From: JAKACA01 sp050010115
Lineage (GTDB): Bacteria > Actinomycetota > Acidimicrobiia > Acidimicrobiales > Bog-793
Assembly (NCBI GenBank): GCA_050010115.1
Contig: JBEKLQ010000056.1
Span: 1 to 25,428, forward strand
Direction: 5' to 3'
Length of the DNA stretch: 25,428 nucleotides
Below the pieces are notes generated by a model that saw only the letters and a list, made by a program, of their open reading frames with translations, made no database searches and was not told where the DNA came from. Shown in pieces: positions 8,241 to 15,687 of the stretch. Made by a program: the position numbers and the translations under genes. Every line of letters starts with the position of its first letter. The first letter of the stretch is position 1.

Positions 8241-9344
8241 CTAGCGCAGGTCGAGTTCGGCCGACTCGAACTCGAACCCGAGCGGCTCCACGAGGACCCG
8301 GCGTGGCCCCGCCTCGACGACGCCCGCAACGTGGGCCGAGTACCCGCTCTGCTCCGCCGCGGCGACGGCAGAGACACCGGCCCCCGCCGCCACGAACAGC
8401 GAGAAACCAACCCCCATGTTCAACGTCCCGTACGCCTCCCGGGAGTCGAGCCCGGCTCGGGTGGCCAGGAACGACAGCACCTCAGGCACCTCAGGCAGGC
8501 CCGTGACGCGATAGGTGAGCGACCGATCGGCGCGCATGACCTTGCGCAAGCCGTGGCCTGTCACGTGGCTGGCGTAATGGACCGGCACCTCGGCCGCGTA
8601 CAGCGCATCGACGAGCCCCGGGTAGAGCACGCTCGGATCGAGCACGGCGTCACCGAACGCCCGGCCACTCGGGAGCTTCTCGGCCCATCCGCCGGGGCAC
8701 GCAGCCACAGAGGCGGCGAGAGCCCGCGCGAGCGAGGCGCCGTTGGCATGGAGCCCGCTGGAGGAGACGAAGACGATCTCGTCACCTGGTTCGAGGGCGG
8801 CGCCGTGCCATCGCCCCGCACCCGCCGGCACGCGCCCGAGCGCCGAACCGGCGAGATCGATCTGATCCGGGTCGATGAGGCCCGACAACGTCGGGGACTC
8901 TCCGCCCACCCAGGCCGCGCCGACTTTCAGGCAGGCGTCGCTCCAGCCCTTGACGAGCGAGCGGTGCCGTGAGCCCGAGTACCACCCTGCGGATCCGGTG
9001 GCGAAATAGGCGTTGACGGTGAGTGGTAAGGCACCGACGCAACACAGGTCGTTGACGATGGCGGCCACGGCGTCCGTGCCGACGGCGTCCCAACGATCGA
9101 GGCCGAGCACGTCGAAGACCTCCCTCGCGATCATCGACTTCGTGCCCAGGCACTCCAGCACGACTGCGAGCGTGAGCCCGCCGACCTCGAGCAGTGTGGC
9201 CGGCTCGCCGATCGAGCTGGCGACGACCGTGGCGCCCCGCCGTTCGGGCTGACCGAGGGTCGCCGAGGCCAGTTCGATTGCCAGCCGCTTTGCGGTGTCC
9301 AGCGTGTCGTAGTCGACGCCGGCTGCCTCGTAGGCGTCGCTCAC
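8241..9344 (-). CDS. PurM-like AIR synthase family protein
   Basis: A 367-residue member of the PurM superfamily (phosphoribosylformylglycinamidine cyclo-ligase and relatives, ATP-dependent). It starts DAYEAAGVDYDTLDTAKRLA, comparable to the PurM N-terminal YKDAGVDID. It keeps the nucleotide-binding glycine signature as LECLGTKS (usual TDGVGTK, so Asp is replaced by Glu and the loop is altered), VNDLCCVGALPL, GGESPTLSGL (usual GGETAEMPG), FVSSSGLHANG, TGHGLRKVM and YGTLNMGVGF. It therefore may be a working AIR synthase, the only one in the genome or a paralogue; sequence alone does not decide. The start is GTG 9344, overlapping the nusB stop in GTGA. The frame is open to 9539 but that part lies within nusB. 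A purine-type gene between nusB and pyrR is not the usual neighbour in this gene order. Confidence 0.85.
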   Translation of the reverse strand: MSDAYEAAGVDYDTLDTAKRLAIELASATLGQPERRGATVVASSIGEPATLLEVGGLTLAVVLECLGTKSMIAREVFDVLGLDRWDAVGTDAVAAIVNDLCCVGALPLTVNAYFATGSAGWYSGSRHRSLVKGWSDACLKVGAAWVGGESPTLSGLIDPDQIDLAGSALGRVPAGAGRWHGAALEPGDEIVFVSSSGLHANGASLARALAASVAACPGGWAEKLPSGRAFGDAVLDPSVLYPGLVDALYAAEVPVHYASHVTGHGLRKVMRADRSLTYRVTGLPEVPEVLSFLATRAGLDSREAYGTLNMGVGFSLFVAAGAGVSAVAAAEQSGYSAHVAGVVEAGPRRVLVEPLGFEFESAELDLR

Positions 9345-9766
9345 GGGCGCACCGAATCGGCGATCGCCGCCAGCACTCCGTTGACGAACCGTCCCGAGTC
9401 TTCGGTCGAATACTCCTTGGCCAGTTCCACCGCCTCGTCGATCACGACCGCCACCGGCACATCCGGCTCGGCGAGGAGCTCGTAGGTTCCGATCCGCAGG
9501 ATCCACCGGTCGACGACCGGCATGCGGTCGAGCGCCCAACCCGATGAGTGCTCGGACACGAGGCGGTCGATTTCAGGCAGCAACTCGCTCAACCCGAGCA
9601 CGATCCGCAGCGCGTACTCGGCCGGCGGGACGGCCAGCTCCTCCAGCAACTCGGACGGCAGCAGACCCTTCGCTTCCGCTTCGTAGCCCAGCCCGAGTGC
9701 CCGTTCCCTCGATTGACGTCGCTCCCCCGTCCCGGCCAGCCGATGGCGCGGGGCCGGGCGAGGCAC
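9341..9766 (-). CDS. nusB: Transcription antitermination factor NusB
   Basis: Small helical RNA-binding protein that, with NusE (S10), nucleates the rRNA antitermination complex. Helix-rich features match NusB: an N-terminal basic segment GERRQSRERALGLGYEAEA, a middle LVSEHSSGWALDRMPVVDRWILRIGTYELL, and the conserved C-terminal VAVVIDEAVELAKEYSTEDS followed by GRFVNGVLAAIA. The efp-nusB order supports this, since the two genes are adjacent in many Actinobacteria and Firmicutes. The start is uncertain. GTG 9766, seven bases after the efp stop, gives 141 residues, close to the family norm. An upstream GTG at 9826 would overlap efp by more than 50 bases, and no strong ribosome binding site favours either. 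The stop overlaps the next gene in GTGA. Confidence 0.9.
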   Translation of the reverse strand: MPRPAPRHRLAGTGERRQSRERALGLGYEAEAKGLLPSELLEELAVPPAEYALRIVLGLSELLPEIDRLVSEHSSGWALDRMPVVDRWILRIGTYELLAEPDVPVAVVIDEAVELAKEYSTEDSGRFVNGVLAAIADSVRP

Positions 9767-9773
9767 GCCTGGC

Positions 9774-10334
9774 TCAGGCGCGGGTGATGTACTCACCGGT
9801 CCGGGTGTCCACCTTGATGCGGTCACCCGGGTTCACGAACAGCGGCACTTGGACGACTCGACCCGTCTCCAAGGTTGCCGGCTTGCGTGCGCCCGAGACG
9901 CGGTCACCCTGGATGCCGGGCTCCGTCTCGGAGATGGTGAGCTCGACCGCTGCCGGCAGGTCCACGTCGACGATCTCGCCGTCATACATCTGCAGGACGG
10001 CGGAATCGCCTTCCTTCAGGTACGAGGCGGCGTCGCCCAGCGACGACTCGTCGACGTGCATCTGGTCGTACGTGGAGTTGTCCATGAAGACGTACTGCCC
10101 TTGATCGCGGTAGAGGTACTGCATCTCGCGCTTGTCGATAACGGCTTGCTCGACCTTCTCATCCGCGCGAAACGTCTTCTCGACCACCGCCTTCGTCCTC
10201 AGGTTGCGCAGCTTCGTCCGGACGAACGCACCGCCCTTGCCCGGCTTCACGTGCTGGAACTCGACCACCGAGAACAGGCCGTCGGACAGGTCCAGGGCCA
10301 TGCCGTTACGGAGGTCGTTGGTGGAAAGGGCCAT
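9774..10334 (-). CDS. efp: Translation elongation factor P
   Basis: Binds between the P and E sites and rescues ribosomes stalled at polyproline stretches. The 186-residue length is standard. Domain I begins MALSTNDLRNGMALDLSDGL and contains the tip loop HVKPGKGGAFVRTKLRNL, with the lysine (about residue 33) that reaches the peptidyl-transferase centre and is modified in some bacteria. Domains II and III follow, ending in the signature VPLFVNPGDRIKVDTRTGEY. The start is ATG 10334, overlapping the stop of the peptidase gene by one base (TGATG). The aminopeptidase-efp-nusB order is conserved in Gram-positive bacteria. Proline-rich repeats, such as the Asp-Val-Pro tail of PyrB in this window, are the kind of product EF-P would help translate only if they contained consecutive prolines, which they do not. 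Confidence 0.98.
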   Translation of the reverse strand: MALSTNDLRNGMALDLSDGLFSVVEFQHVKPGKGGAFVRTKLRNLRTKAVVEKTFRADEKVEQAVIDKREMQYLYRDQGQYVFMDNSTYDQMHVDESSLGDAASYLKEGDSAVLQMYDGEIVDVDLPAAVELTISETEPGIQGDRVSGARKPATLETGRVVQVPLFVNPGDRIKVDTRTGEYITRA

Positions 10335-11464
10335 CAGAGAATCGCGTCCTTAGTCGACTTGGTGAGCGCACGGCCGCCGGTCGCCGTGACGACGAGGGTG
10401 TCTTCGATGCGAACACCGCCGACGCCGTGGATGTACGCGCCCGGCTCGACCGTCACCACCGCTCCTTCGACCAGGATATCAGTGGCACCCGGCGCCAACG
10501 CCGGGGCCTCGTGGATCTCGAGTCCCACGCCGTGGCCGGTGCCATGCACGAAGAGATCGCCGTAGCCGGCCTGGTGGAGCGACTCACGGCAGGCTGAGTC
10601 GATCTCGGCTCCGGTCGCGCCGGGCCGGAGCGCCCGGACGCCGGCTCGCTGAGCCACGAGCACGGCATCGAGCAGATCCATCAGTTCGCCGGAGACAACC
10701 GGCCCGACAGACAGCGTGCGGGTCATGTCGGAGCGGTAACCCTCGACCTCAGCGCCGAAGTCGATGACGACGAGCTCGCCCTCGCCGATACGGCGGTCGG
10801 ACGGCCGCGCGTGCGGCAGGGCGCCGTTCGGCCCGCTGGCGACGATCGTCTCGAACGAGACGCCGTCAGCCCCCCGGCGGCGCATCTCGAAGTCGAGCTC
10901 GATCGCGAACTCCAGCTCGGTCAGCCCTCCGGCCAAGTGCTCCTTCACCTGCGCGAGCGCCACGTCGGCGATGTTCGCCGCCTGCTCGATCCGGGCGAGC
11001 TCACCCTCGTCCTTCACGACTCGCAAGGCCTCGACGATTCGGTGCGTCGCCACCACCGACCCGCCCGAGGCGATAGAGCCGAGGTTGGAGACGAGACGCT
11101 GCTGGGCGGACCAGCTGATGTCGTCAGCCTCCAAGCCGAGCCGGTCGACGCGCTTGGTGGCCCGGTCGATCGCCTGCAGCTGCTCGGCTGAGCGGCCAAT
11201 CTCGATGTCGGCCTCGACCCCGGCAGCACGCAGTTGCTCGGCAGACTGATCCCGGTACCGGCCATCGGTCACGAGGAGGGCCTCGTCGGACGTGACCAGC
11301 AGCGTCCCGGCCGAGCCGCTGAAGCCCGTCAGGTACCTGATGTTGATGAGGTTCGTGACGACCAGGGCATCGCAGCCGGCATCCGCCAGCCGGGCACGAA
11401 CGCGACCGAGCCGACCCGACACGTCCATGGGCGCCAACGAAGAGCGGTCACGGCCGGCGGGCAT
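10334..11464 (-). CDS. pepP: M24B family Xaa-Pro aminopeptidase/dipeptidase
   Basis: Pita-bread metallopeptidase cleaving Xaa-Pro bonds in the cytoplasm. An N-terminal creatinase-like domain (LADAGCDALVVTNLINIRYL, then TGFSGSAGTLL) precedes the catalytic domain. All five metal ligands are visible: two Asp in VIDFGAEVEGYRSDMTRT, His in HGTGHGVGLEIHE, Glu in VTVEPGAYI and Glu in GVRIEDT. Length is 376 residues from ATG 11464, or 364 from the alternative ATG 11428 (MDVSGRLGRV). I cannot decide between them, since neither has a strong ribosome binding site. The gene lies 24 bases after aroQ and overlaps efp by one base. Whether it acts as aminopeptidase P or as prolidase (pepQ) cannot be told from sequence, so the symbol is provisional. 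Confidence 0.94.
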   Translation of the reverse strand: MPAGRDRSSLAPMDVSGRLGRVRARLADAGCDALVVTNLINIRYLTGFSGSAGTLLVTSDEALLVTDGRYRDQSAEQLRAAGVEADIEIGRSAEQLQAIDRATKRVDRLGLEADDISWSAQQRLVSNLGSIASGGSVVATHRIVEALRVVKDEGELARIEQAANIADVALAQVKEHLAGGLTELEFAIELDFEMRRRGADGVSFETIVASGPNGALPHARPSDRRIGEGELVVIDFGAEVEGYRSDMTRTLSVGPVVSGELMDLLDAVLVAQRAGVRALRPGATGAEIDSACRESLHQAGYGDLFVHGTGHGVGLEIHEAPALAPGATDILVEGAVVTVEPGAYIHGVGGVRIEDTLVVTATGGRALTKSTKDAIL

Positions 11465-11488
11465 GGCTGGAACTCTAGGCGGGGATCG

Positions 11489-11935
11489 CTACTGGCCGAG
11501 AAACCGCGCCGCTGCTTCGATGGCGATCTCGTACCCGAGCCCGCCGAAGCCGGCCACCACTCCGCTCGCCACCGGTGCCACCACCGAGCGCCGGCGCCAC
11601 GACTCGCGGGCGTCCGGGTTCGAGACGTGGAGCTCGACGATGACGCCCGAGAAGGTTGCCAAGGCGTCGTGGAGCGCCCATCCGTAGTGCGAGAGCGCGC
11701 CAGCGTTCACGACGATGCCGGCGACCCGGTTGCGGGCTCCGTGGACGGCAGCGACCAAGTCGGCTTCGGAGTCGCTCTGGACATGCTCGAGGTCGTAGCC
11801 GAGACGGTCCGCCGTGCCGAGGGCTCGCTGGACGAATTCGGCGAGTGTGGCGGTCCCGTAGATCTCGGGCTCGCGCTGCCCGAACAGTTGCAAGTTCGGC
11901 CCGGAGAGCAACAGCAGTATCGGGCGGCCGCTCAT
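11489..11935 (-). CDS. aroQ: 3-dehydroquinate dehydratase, type II
   Basis: Dehydrates 3-dehydroquinate to 3-dehydroshikimate, the third shikimate step. The 148-residue length is typical of the dodecameric type II enzyme. Motifs in order: SGPNLQLFGQREPEIYG with the catalytic Tyr26 and the flexible-loop Arg21, the QSDSEADLV segment, VVNAGALSHYGWALHDAL with Asn77 and His83, ELHVSNPDARES with His103, and SVVAPVASGVVAGFGGLGY. The start is ATG 11935, 13 bases after the aroB stop. A CTCCGATGA string occurs at both the aroB stop and the aroQ start. The gene replaces the type I enzyme AroD in this aro cluster. Confidence 0.96.
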   Translation of the reverse strand: MSGRPILLLLSGPNLQLFGQREPEIYGTATLAEFVQRALGTADRLGYDLEHVQSDSEADLVAAVHGARNRVAGIVVNAGALSHYGWALHDALATFSGVIVELHVSNPDARESWRRRSVVAPVASGVVAGFGGLGYEIAIEAAARFLGQ

Positions 11936-11948
11936 CGGAGGCGCCCCG

Positions 11949-13016
11949 TCATCGGAGGGTCCCCAGGACCTCGGTCACCACAGCCGGCGACACGTGGCGC
12001 ACCGGTTCGACGCCGCTCGGGCCGTCGAGCACGAACGTCAGGTCGCCGTGGGCCTTCTTGTCGCGCCTCATGAGGGCCACGAGCTGCTCCGGGTCGGCCG
12101 CGGCCGGCAGCCTGCTCGGCAGCTCGTACGAGTCGACCAGACGCTCATGCCGGGTGACGCGATCATCGCCGATGCGCCCGAGCGCCCGCGACAGGCGAGC
12201 GGCGAACACGAGCCCGACGGCAACTGCCTCACCGTGGCGGAGCATCGACTGGTCCGGGGCTGCGCCGCCATCGGCGAGATCCCCGGACTCGCCGGCGAGG
12301 CCGGCGGCTTCGAGGGCGTGAGCGAGCGTGTGCCCGTAGTTGAGCACCATGCGCTGACCGCCCTCGCGCTCGTCGGCCGCGACGACTCGGGCCTTGCACT
12401 CGGCGCACCGGGCCACTTGCTCGGGCAGGTCGAGAGCGTCGAGATCCTCCACCCCCAAGAACGCGTACTTCGCCAACTCACCCCTCCCCGACCGCCACTC
12501 CGCCGCCGGCAAACTAGCGAGCACGTCGGTGTCGCAGATGACGCCGCGTGGTTGCCAAAAGGACCCGACGAGGTTCTTGCCCTCAGGGAGGTTCACGCCG
12601 GTCTTGCCGCCGATGGCGGCATCGATCTGAGCGAGCAGCGTCGTCGCCACATGGATGACGCCAGTGCCTCGATGCCAGCACGACGCCGCGAAACCCGCCA
12701 CGTCCGTCACGACCCCCCCACCGACGCCGACTACGACGTCATTGCGTGTCAACCCCACCTCGGCGAAGCGCCGGCACAAACCCTCGAGCGTCCCGAGCGA
12801 CTTCGTGCGCTCGCCGTGCGGTATCTCGACCACCGTCGTCGGGAGCCCGGTGTCGACTTCGACACCGATCCCCGGCTGTGTGACCACCACGGCCTGGCGG
12901 GCGCCAACGGGCACCATCCCTGCCAGCTCGGACTTCGCCCCTGGGCCCACGAGCACGTCGTAGGATCGTGCCCCGAGCTCGACGCGGACGGCGGTCAGGG
13001 AGCCGGAGGTGCTCAC
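11949..13016 (-). CDS. aroB: 3-dehydroquinate synthase
   Basis: NAD- and metal-dependent conversion of DAHP to 3-dehydroquinate, the second shikimate step. The 355-residue protein shows the NAD-binding glycine motif VGVGGGVVTDVAGFAAS, the signature THLLAQID-type segment as TTLLAQIDAAIGGKTGVNL and then PEGKNLVGSFWQP, and the metal ligands: Glu in RGELAKYAFLG, His in NYGHTLAHALE and His in LRHGEAVAVGL. The start is GTG 13016, which overlaps the aroK stop in GTGA. This coupling, and the aroC-aroK-aroB-aroQ order, is typical of Actinobacteria. A Gly/Asp-rich insertion (about residues 245-260, ESGDLADGGAAPDQS) lies between the two His ligands; it may be a surface loop. Confidence 0.97.
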   Translation of the reverse strand: MSTSGSLTAVRVELGARSYDVLVGPGAKSELAGMVPVGARQAVVVTQPGIGVEVDTGLPTTVVEIPHGERTKSLGTLEGLCRRFAEVGLTRNDVVVGVGGGVVTDVAGFAASCWHRGTGVIHVATTLLAQIDAAIGGKTGVNLPEGKNLVGSFWQPRGVICDTDVLASLPAAEWRSGRGELAKYAFLGVEDLDALDLPEQVARCAECKARVVAADEREGGQRMVLNYGHTLAHALEAAGLAGESGDLADGGAAPDQSMLRHGEAVAVGLVFAARLSRALGRIGDDRVTRHERLVDSYELPSRLPAAADPEQLVALMRRDKKAHGDLTFVLDGPSGVEPVRHVSPAVVTEVLGTLR

Positions 13017-13537
13017 CGGGCACCGATGAAGGCGCGGGCAACACGCTCAGCGCGCTCGGCGGCGACGTGCGGCCCGATCCAGTCGACGTCGATCGTGGCG
13101 TCTGCGATCGAACGGTAGACGGGCCGCCGGCGAGCCTCGAGCAGCTGCATCGTCCCCTCGGCATCGTGCTCGAGGAGGGGGCGCCCGGCGCCGGCGCCCA
13201 CCCTGCTCGCGAGCACCGACGGCGCCGCCCGCAGCCAGATGACGACTCCCGCCCGCCCGATACGCCGGCGGGAGTCGGGGTCGAGCACGGCGCCGCCGGC
13301 CACGGCGATGACACCGGGCACAGCGTCGGCAATTGCGGCAGCGAGCACGCCTCGCTCCTCGGCCCGAAACGCCGCCTCACCCTTGGAGGCGAAAATGGCC
13401 GGGACACCCATCCCGGTCCGCCGGCAGATCTCCTCGTCGCTGTCGTGGAACACCCGGTGCAAGCGAGCAGCGAGCAGGCGCCCGGTCGTGGTCTTGCCCG
13501 ATCCCATCATGCCGACGAGCAGCACATGCTCATCCAT
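13013..13537 (-). CDS. aroK: Shikimate kinase
   Basis: Phosphorylates shikimate with ATP. The 174-residue protein is P-loop type: Walker A is GMMGSGKTT at residues 9-17, followed by the shikimate-binding Asp in VFHDSDEEICRRTG, the lid-side FRAEERGVLAAA, the GGAVL motif and the adenine-side RPVYRSIAD. The start is ATG 13537, overlapping the aroC stop by eight bases. The frame is open to 13708, but the upstream part is the reverse-frame shadow of the aroC 3' end and is rejected. The reported stop overlaps the aroB GTG. The product feeds EPSP synthase, which is not encoded in this window. Confidence 0.96.
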   Translation of the reverse strand: MDEHVLLVGMMGSGKTTTGRLLAARLHRVFHDSDEEICRRTGMGVPAIFASKGEAAFRAEERGVLAAAIADAVPGVIAVAGGAVLDPDSRRRIGRAGVVIWLRAAPSVLASRVGAGAGRPLLEHDAEGTMQLLEARRRPVYRSIADATIDVDWIGPHVAAERAERVARAFIGAR

Positions 13538-14768
13538 CCGAGTCCGAGTCCGGGTCCGGGTCGCCCGGCGCCCCGTCGGCGCCGAGGTCCGCAGGACGCG
13601 CTGCCGACGGTGTCTCGTGCACGGCCTTGGCGTAAGCCTCGGCGTTGCGGAGCACTTCAGCCACCGAGTCGCCGCCGAACTTCCGCATGGCCTCGTTGGC
13701 GAGCACAAGCGCGACCATCGTCTCGGCGACGACGCCCATCGCCGGGACTGCCGTCACATCGGTGCGCTCCTTGAACGAGACGGTGGGCTCCTTCGTGGCA
13801 ACGTCGACCGTGGCGAGAACGGGGCGATTGAGGGTGGCGAGCGGTTTCATGGCGACTCGGAGCCAGACCAGTGATCCGGTGGAGATGCCACCCTCGATGC
13901 CGCCGGCCCGGACGGTGTGCCGGACGTAGTCGCCGGCGTCGCTGTCCCAATAGATGGCGTCGTGGGCCTCGGAGCCCCGCAGCCGTGATACCTCCATGCC
14001 GTCCCCGATCTCCACAGCCTTCACCGCCTGGATGCTCATCACCGCTTGAGCGAGCAGGCCGTCGAGCTTGCGGTCCCAGTGCACGTGGCTCCCGAGCCCG
14101 ACGGGGACGCCATAGGCGAGGACCTCCACGGTGCCGCCGAGCGAGTCGCCGACCTTGGCGGCCGCTTTCACCTCGGTAATCATCGCCTCCTCAGCGGCAG
14201 CGTCGGCGCAGCGGACGGGGGAGTCGTCGATGCGGGCGAGATCCTCGGGTACTGGGCGGACGCTGTCGCCCACCCGGGCCTGGCCGAGCGCCACGACATG
14301 GCTGATGACGGCGACGCCGAGCTCGGAAAGCAGAGCCTTTGCAACACATCCGGCCGCCACCCGAGCAGCGGTCTCACGAGCCGATGCCCGTTCGAGCACG
14401 TCCCGAGCGTCAGAGAAGCCGTACTTCTGCATGCCGGCGAGATCGGCATGCCCCGGCCTCGGTGCGGTGAGCGGTTTGGACGGCTCGCCCGGGGCAGGCG
14501 ACATCTCCTGGGACCACTTCGGCCACTCGGTGTTGGCGATCTCGATGGCGATCGGCGAGCCGAGCGTGCGCCCGTGCCGGATCCCGCCGAGCAGCGTGAT
14601 CTCATCACGCTCGAAACGCATGCGCGGCCCTCGCCCGTATCCGAGGCGCCGCCGCGCCAGCTCGTCGGCCACCTGCTCGGTGTCGAACGGCAGGCCAGCG
14701 GGCATGCCCTCGATCACGACGACGAGCGCCTTGCCGTGCGACTCGCCGGCGGTGAGGAACCTCAACAT
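13530..14768 (-). CDS. aroC: Chorismate synthase
   Basis: Last common step of aromatic synthesis: anti-elimination of phosphate from EPSP using reduced FMN. The N-terminus MLRFLTAGESHGKALVVVIE is diagnostic. Further signatures are RRRLGYGRGPRM, RPGHADLAGMQKYGF, ERASARETAARVA, GGIEGGISTGSLVWLR and the late RTDVTAVPAMGVVAE. Length is 412 residues, somewhat above the usual 360-400, because of a C-terminal tail rich in Asp, Pro and Ser encoded by hexamer repeats that run up to the aroK overlap. ATG 14768 has GGGAG directly adjacent and a TACCCT box six bases upstream, so the mRNA may be leaderless. A TTG at 14765 would be an alternative. As first gene, it probably carries the promoter for the aro-pepP-efp-nusB unit. 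Confidence 0.97.
   Translation of the reverse strand: MLRFLTAGESHGKALVVVIEGMPAGLPFDTEQVADELARRRLGYGRGPRMRFERDEITLLGGIRHGRTLGSPIAIEIANTEWPKWSQEMSPAPGEPSKPLTAPRPGHADLAGMQKYGFSDARDVLERASARETAARVAAGCVAKALLSELGVAVISHVVALGQARVGDSVRPVPEDLARIDDSPVRCADAAAEEAMITEVKAAAKVGDSLGGTVEVLAYGVPVGLGSHVHWDRKLDGLLAQAVMSIQAVKAVEIGDGMEVSRLRGSEAHDAIYWDSDAGDYVRHTVRAGGIEGGISTGSLVWLRVAMKPLATLNRPVLATVDVATKEPTVSFKERTDVTAVPAMGVVAETMVALVLANEAMRKFGGDSVAEVLRNAEAYAKAVHETPSAARPADLGADGAPGDPDPDSDSDG
13538..13561 (-). repeat. Degenerate 6-bp tandem repeat at the aroC/aroK junction
   Basis: Plus strand ccgagt, ccgagt, ccgggt, ccgggt: four hexamers over 24 bp. On the minus strand they encode the Asp-Pro-Asp-Pro-Asp-Ser-Asp-Ser tail of AroC, immediately before the eight-base overlap with aroK. 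Unit length preserves frame. Confidence 0.9.
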
Positions 14769-14774
14769 CTCCCA

Positions 14775-14780
14775 AGGGTA
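14775..14780 (-). promoter_or_regulatory. Candidate -10 box for aroC (leaderless start)
   Basis: Minus strand TACCCT, six bases (TGGGAG) before the ATG at 14768. This spacing would put the transcript start at or beside the A of ATG. Those six bases also resemble a ribosome binding site, although directly abutting the ATG. The wider gap 14769-14952 otherwise holds only the palindrome described below. Confidence 0.4.
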
Positions 14781-14851
14781 CTGCGGGCCCGTGGGCCCGG
14801 ACTCCGCCGCCCGTCTTGTGCCCGGTTCGGAGACCGCTCGGGCCCCGATCC

Positions 14852-14914
14852 CCAGTCTGGGTGCAGAGAGTGTCGTAAACGAGCCCGTTACAACGCGCTG
14901 GGTACCCAGACTGG
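14852..14914. repeat. 63-bp nested imperfect palindrome between nfuA and aroC
   Basis: Outer arms of 11 bp are perfect: ccagtctgggt (14852-14862) and acccagactgg (14904-14914). After 9-base unpaired stretches on each side, inner arms gtcgtaaacg (14863+9 onward, 14872-14881) and cgttacaac (14886-14894) form a second stem with one mismatch and one bulge around agcc. The right side also contains the perfect 12-bp palindrome ctgggtacccag (14898-14909), which competes with the outer stem. No T-tract follows on either strand, so a plain intrinsic terminator for nfuA is unlikely. It may be an operator pair, an RNA structure or a small chromosomal repeat. Confidence 0.8.
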
Positions 14915-14952
14915 CGCGCCGGCCGGGCGCAGGAGACCCGGCGCCGCCGGCC

Positions 14953-15591
14953 CTACTTCTTCGACGGCTCGTAGTACGGGTTGTCGCCCGATGCGTGGTC
15001 GGTCACGTCCACGATCTGCAGCACCTCCGGGACCGCGTCTTGGATGGCCACGGCGATGCCCTGGCTGAGGGTGACCTTCGCAAGGCCGCAGCCCTGACAG
15101 CCGCCGGACATCCGGACGTAGGCCGTCCCACTCTCGAACGCCACGAGATCCGCCCACCCGCCGTGCATGGCGATCTGAGGGTTCACGTCCTGCTCGAGTA
15201 TCTCCACGATCTTCTGGGCGGTCGGCGACGACAGATCGGCTGCGGGCACCGACGCCGTGGCGGCCGCCCGAGGTGACGGCGGCAGATTCGGGTTGATCAT
15301 TATGAGGCCCTGGTCGCCGCCGGCCGCGCTCACGTCCAAAGTGGCTCCCCGGACCTGGTCGACGCTGCTCGCAGCGACGACGACGGAGAGGCCATCCAGA
15401 TCCACGACATCGTCACCCGGCCCGGCATCCGATGCCTGCTGAAACCACATGTCGTAGGTGTAAGACCCGTTGGCGGTCCCGCTCACCTCGAGCCACAACG
15501 CCAGATCGGCGGCGTTGTCCTCACCGGAGCGGATCTCGGCGACCACCGCCCGGGCATCGTCGGTGACCCTCAACACTTGCTCGCCGGCCAT
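14953..15591 (-). CDS. nfuA: NfuA-type iron-sulfur cluster carrier
   Basis: Carries and delivers 4Fe-4S clusters to apo-proteins. Two domains are visible in 212 residues. Residues 5-105 are a degenerate A-type (IscA/HesB-like) domain with LALWLEVSGTANGSYTYDM and GLIMINPNLPPSP, lacking the cysteines of true A-type carriers, as is normal for NfuA. Residues 122-200 are the NifU C-terminal domain with VRMSGGCQGCGLAKVTLSQG, the cluster-ligating CxxC being Cys165 and Cys168. A short Ala/Pro linker joins them. ATG 15591 has a TAGCCT box six bases upstream. It is transcribed away from the radical SAM cassette, which starts 96 bases to the right. A role in maturing that radical SAM enzyme is tempting but only inferred from neighbourhood. 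Confidence 0.92.
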   Translation of the reverse strand: MAGEQVLRVTDDARAVVAEIRSGEDNAADLALWLEVSGTANGSYTYDMWFQQASDAGPGDDVVDLDGLSVVVAASSVDQVRGATLDVSAAGGDQGLIMINPNLPPSPRAAATASVPAADLSSPTAQKIVEILEQDVNPQIAMHGGWADLVAFESGTAYVRMSGGCQGCGLAKVTLSQGIAVAIQDAVPEVLQIVDVTDHASGDNPYYEPSKK

Positions 15592-15597
15592 CCCACC

Positions 15598-15603
15598 AGG
15601 CTA
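15598..15603 (-). promoter_or_regulatory. Candidate -10 box for nfuA (leaderless start)
   Basis: Minus strand TAGCCT followed by GGTGGG and the ATG at 15591, the same layout as at aroC. The rest of the 96-bp divergent gap (15592-15687) is CCGG-rich with no confident -35 or operator. On the plus strand CATCAT at 15674-15679 lies eight bases before the GTG of the ATP-grasp gene and is a weaker counterpart. Confidence 0.38.
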
Positions 15604-15687
15604 GACGTCTCGCCCGGCGATGCCGACACCCGGCCGGCGGCCGGCTCGGGCCGGTGACCGGCTGCGGACCCGGCATCATGGACCGCA

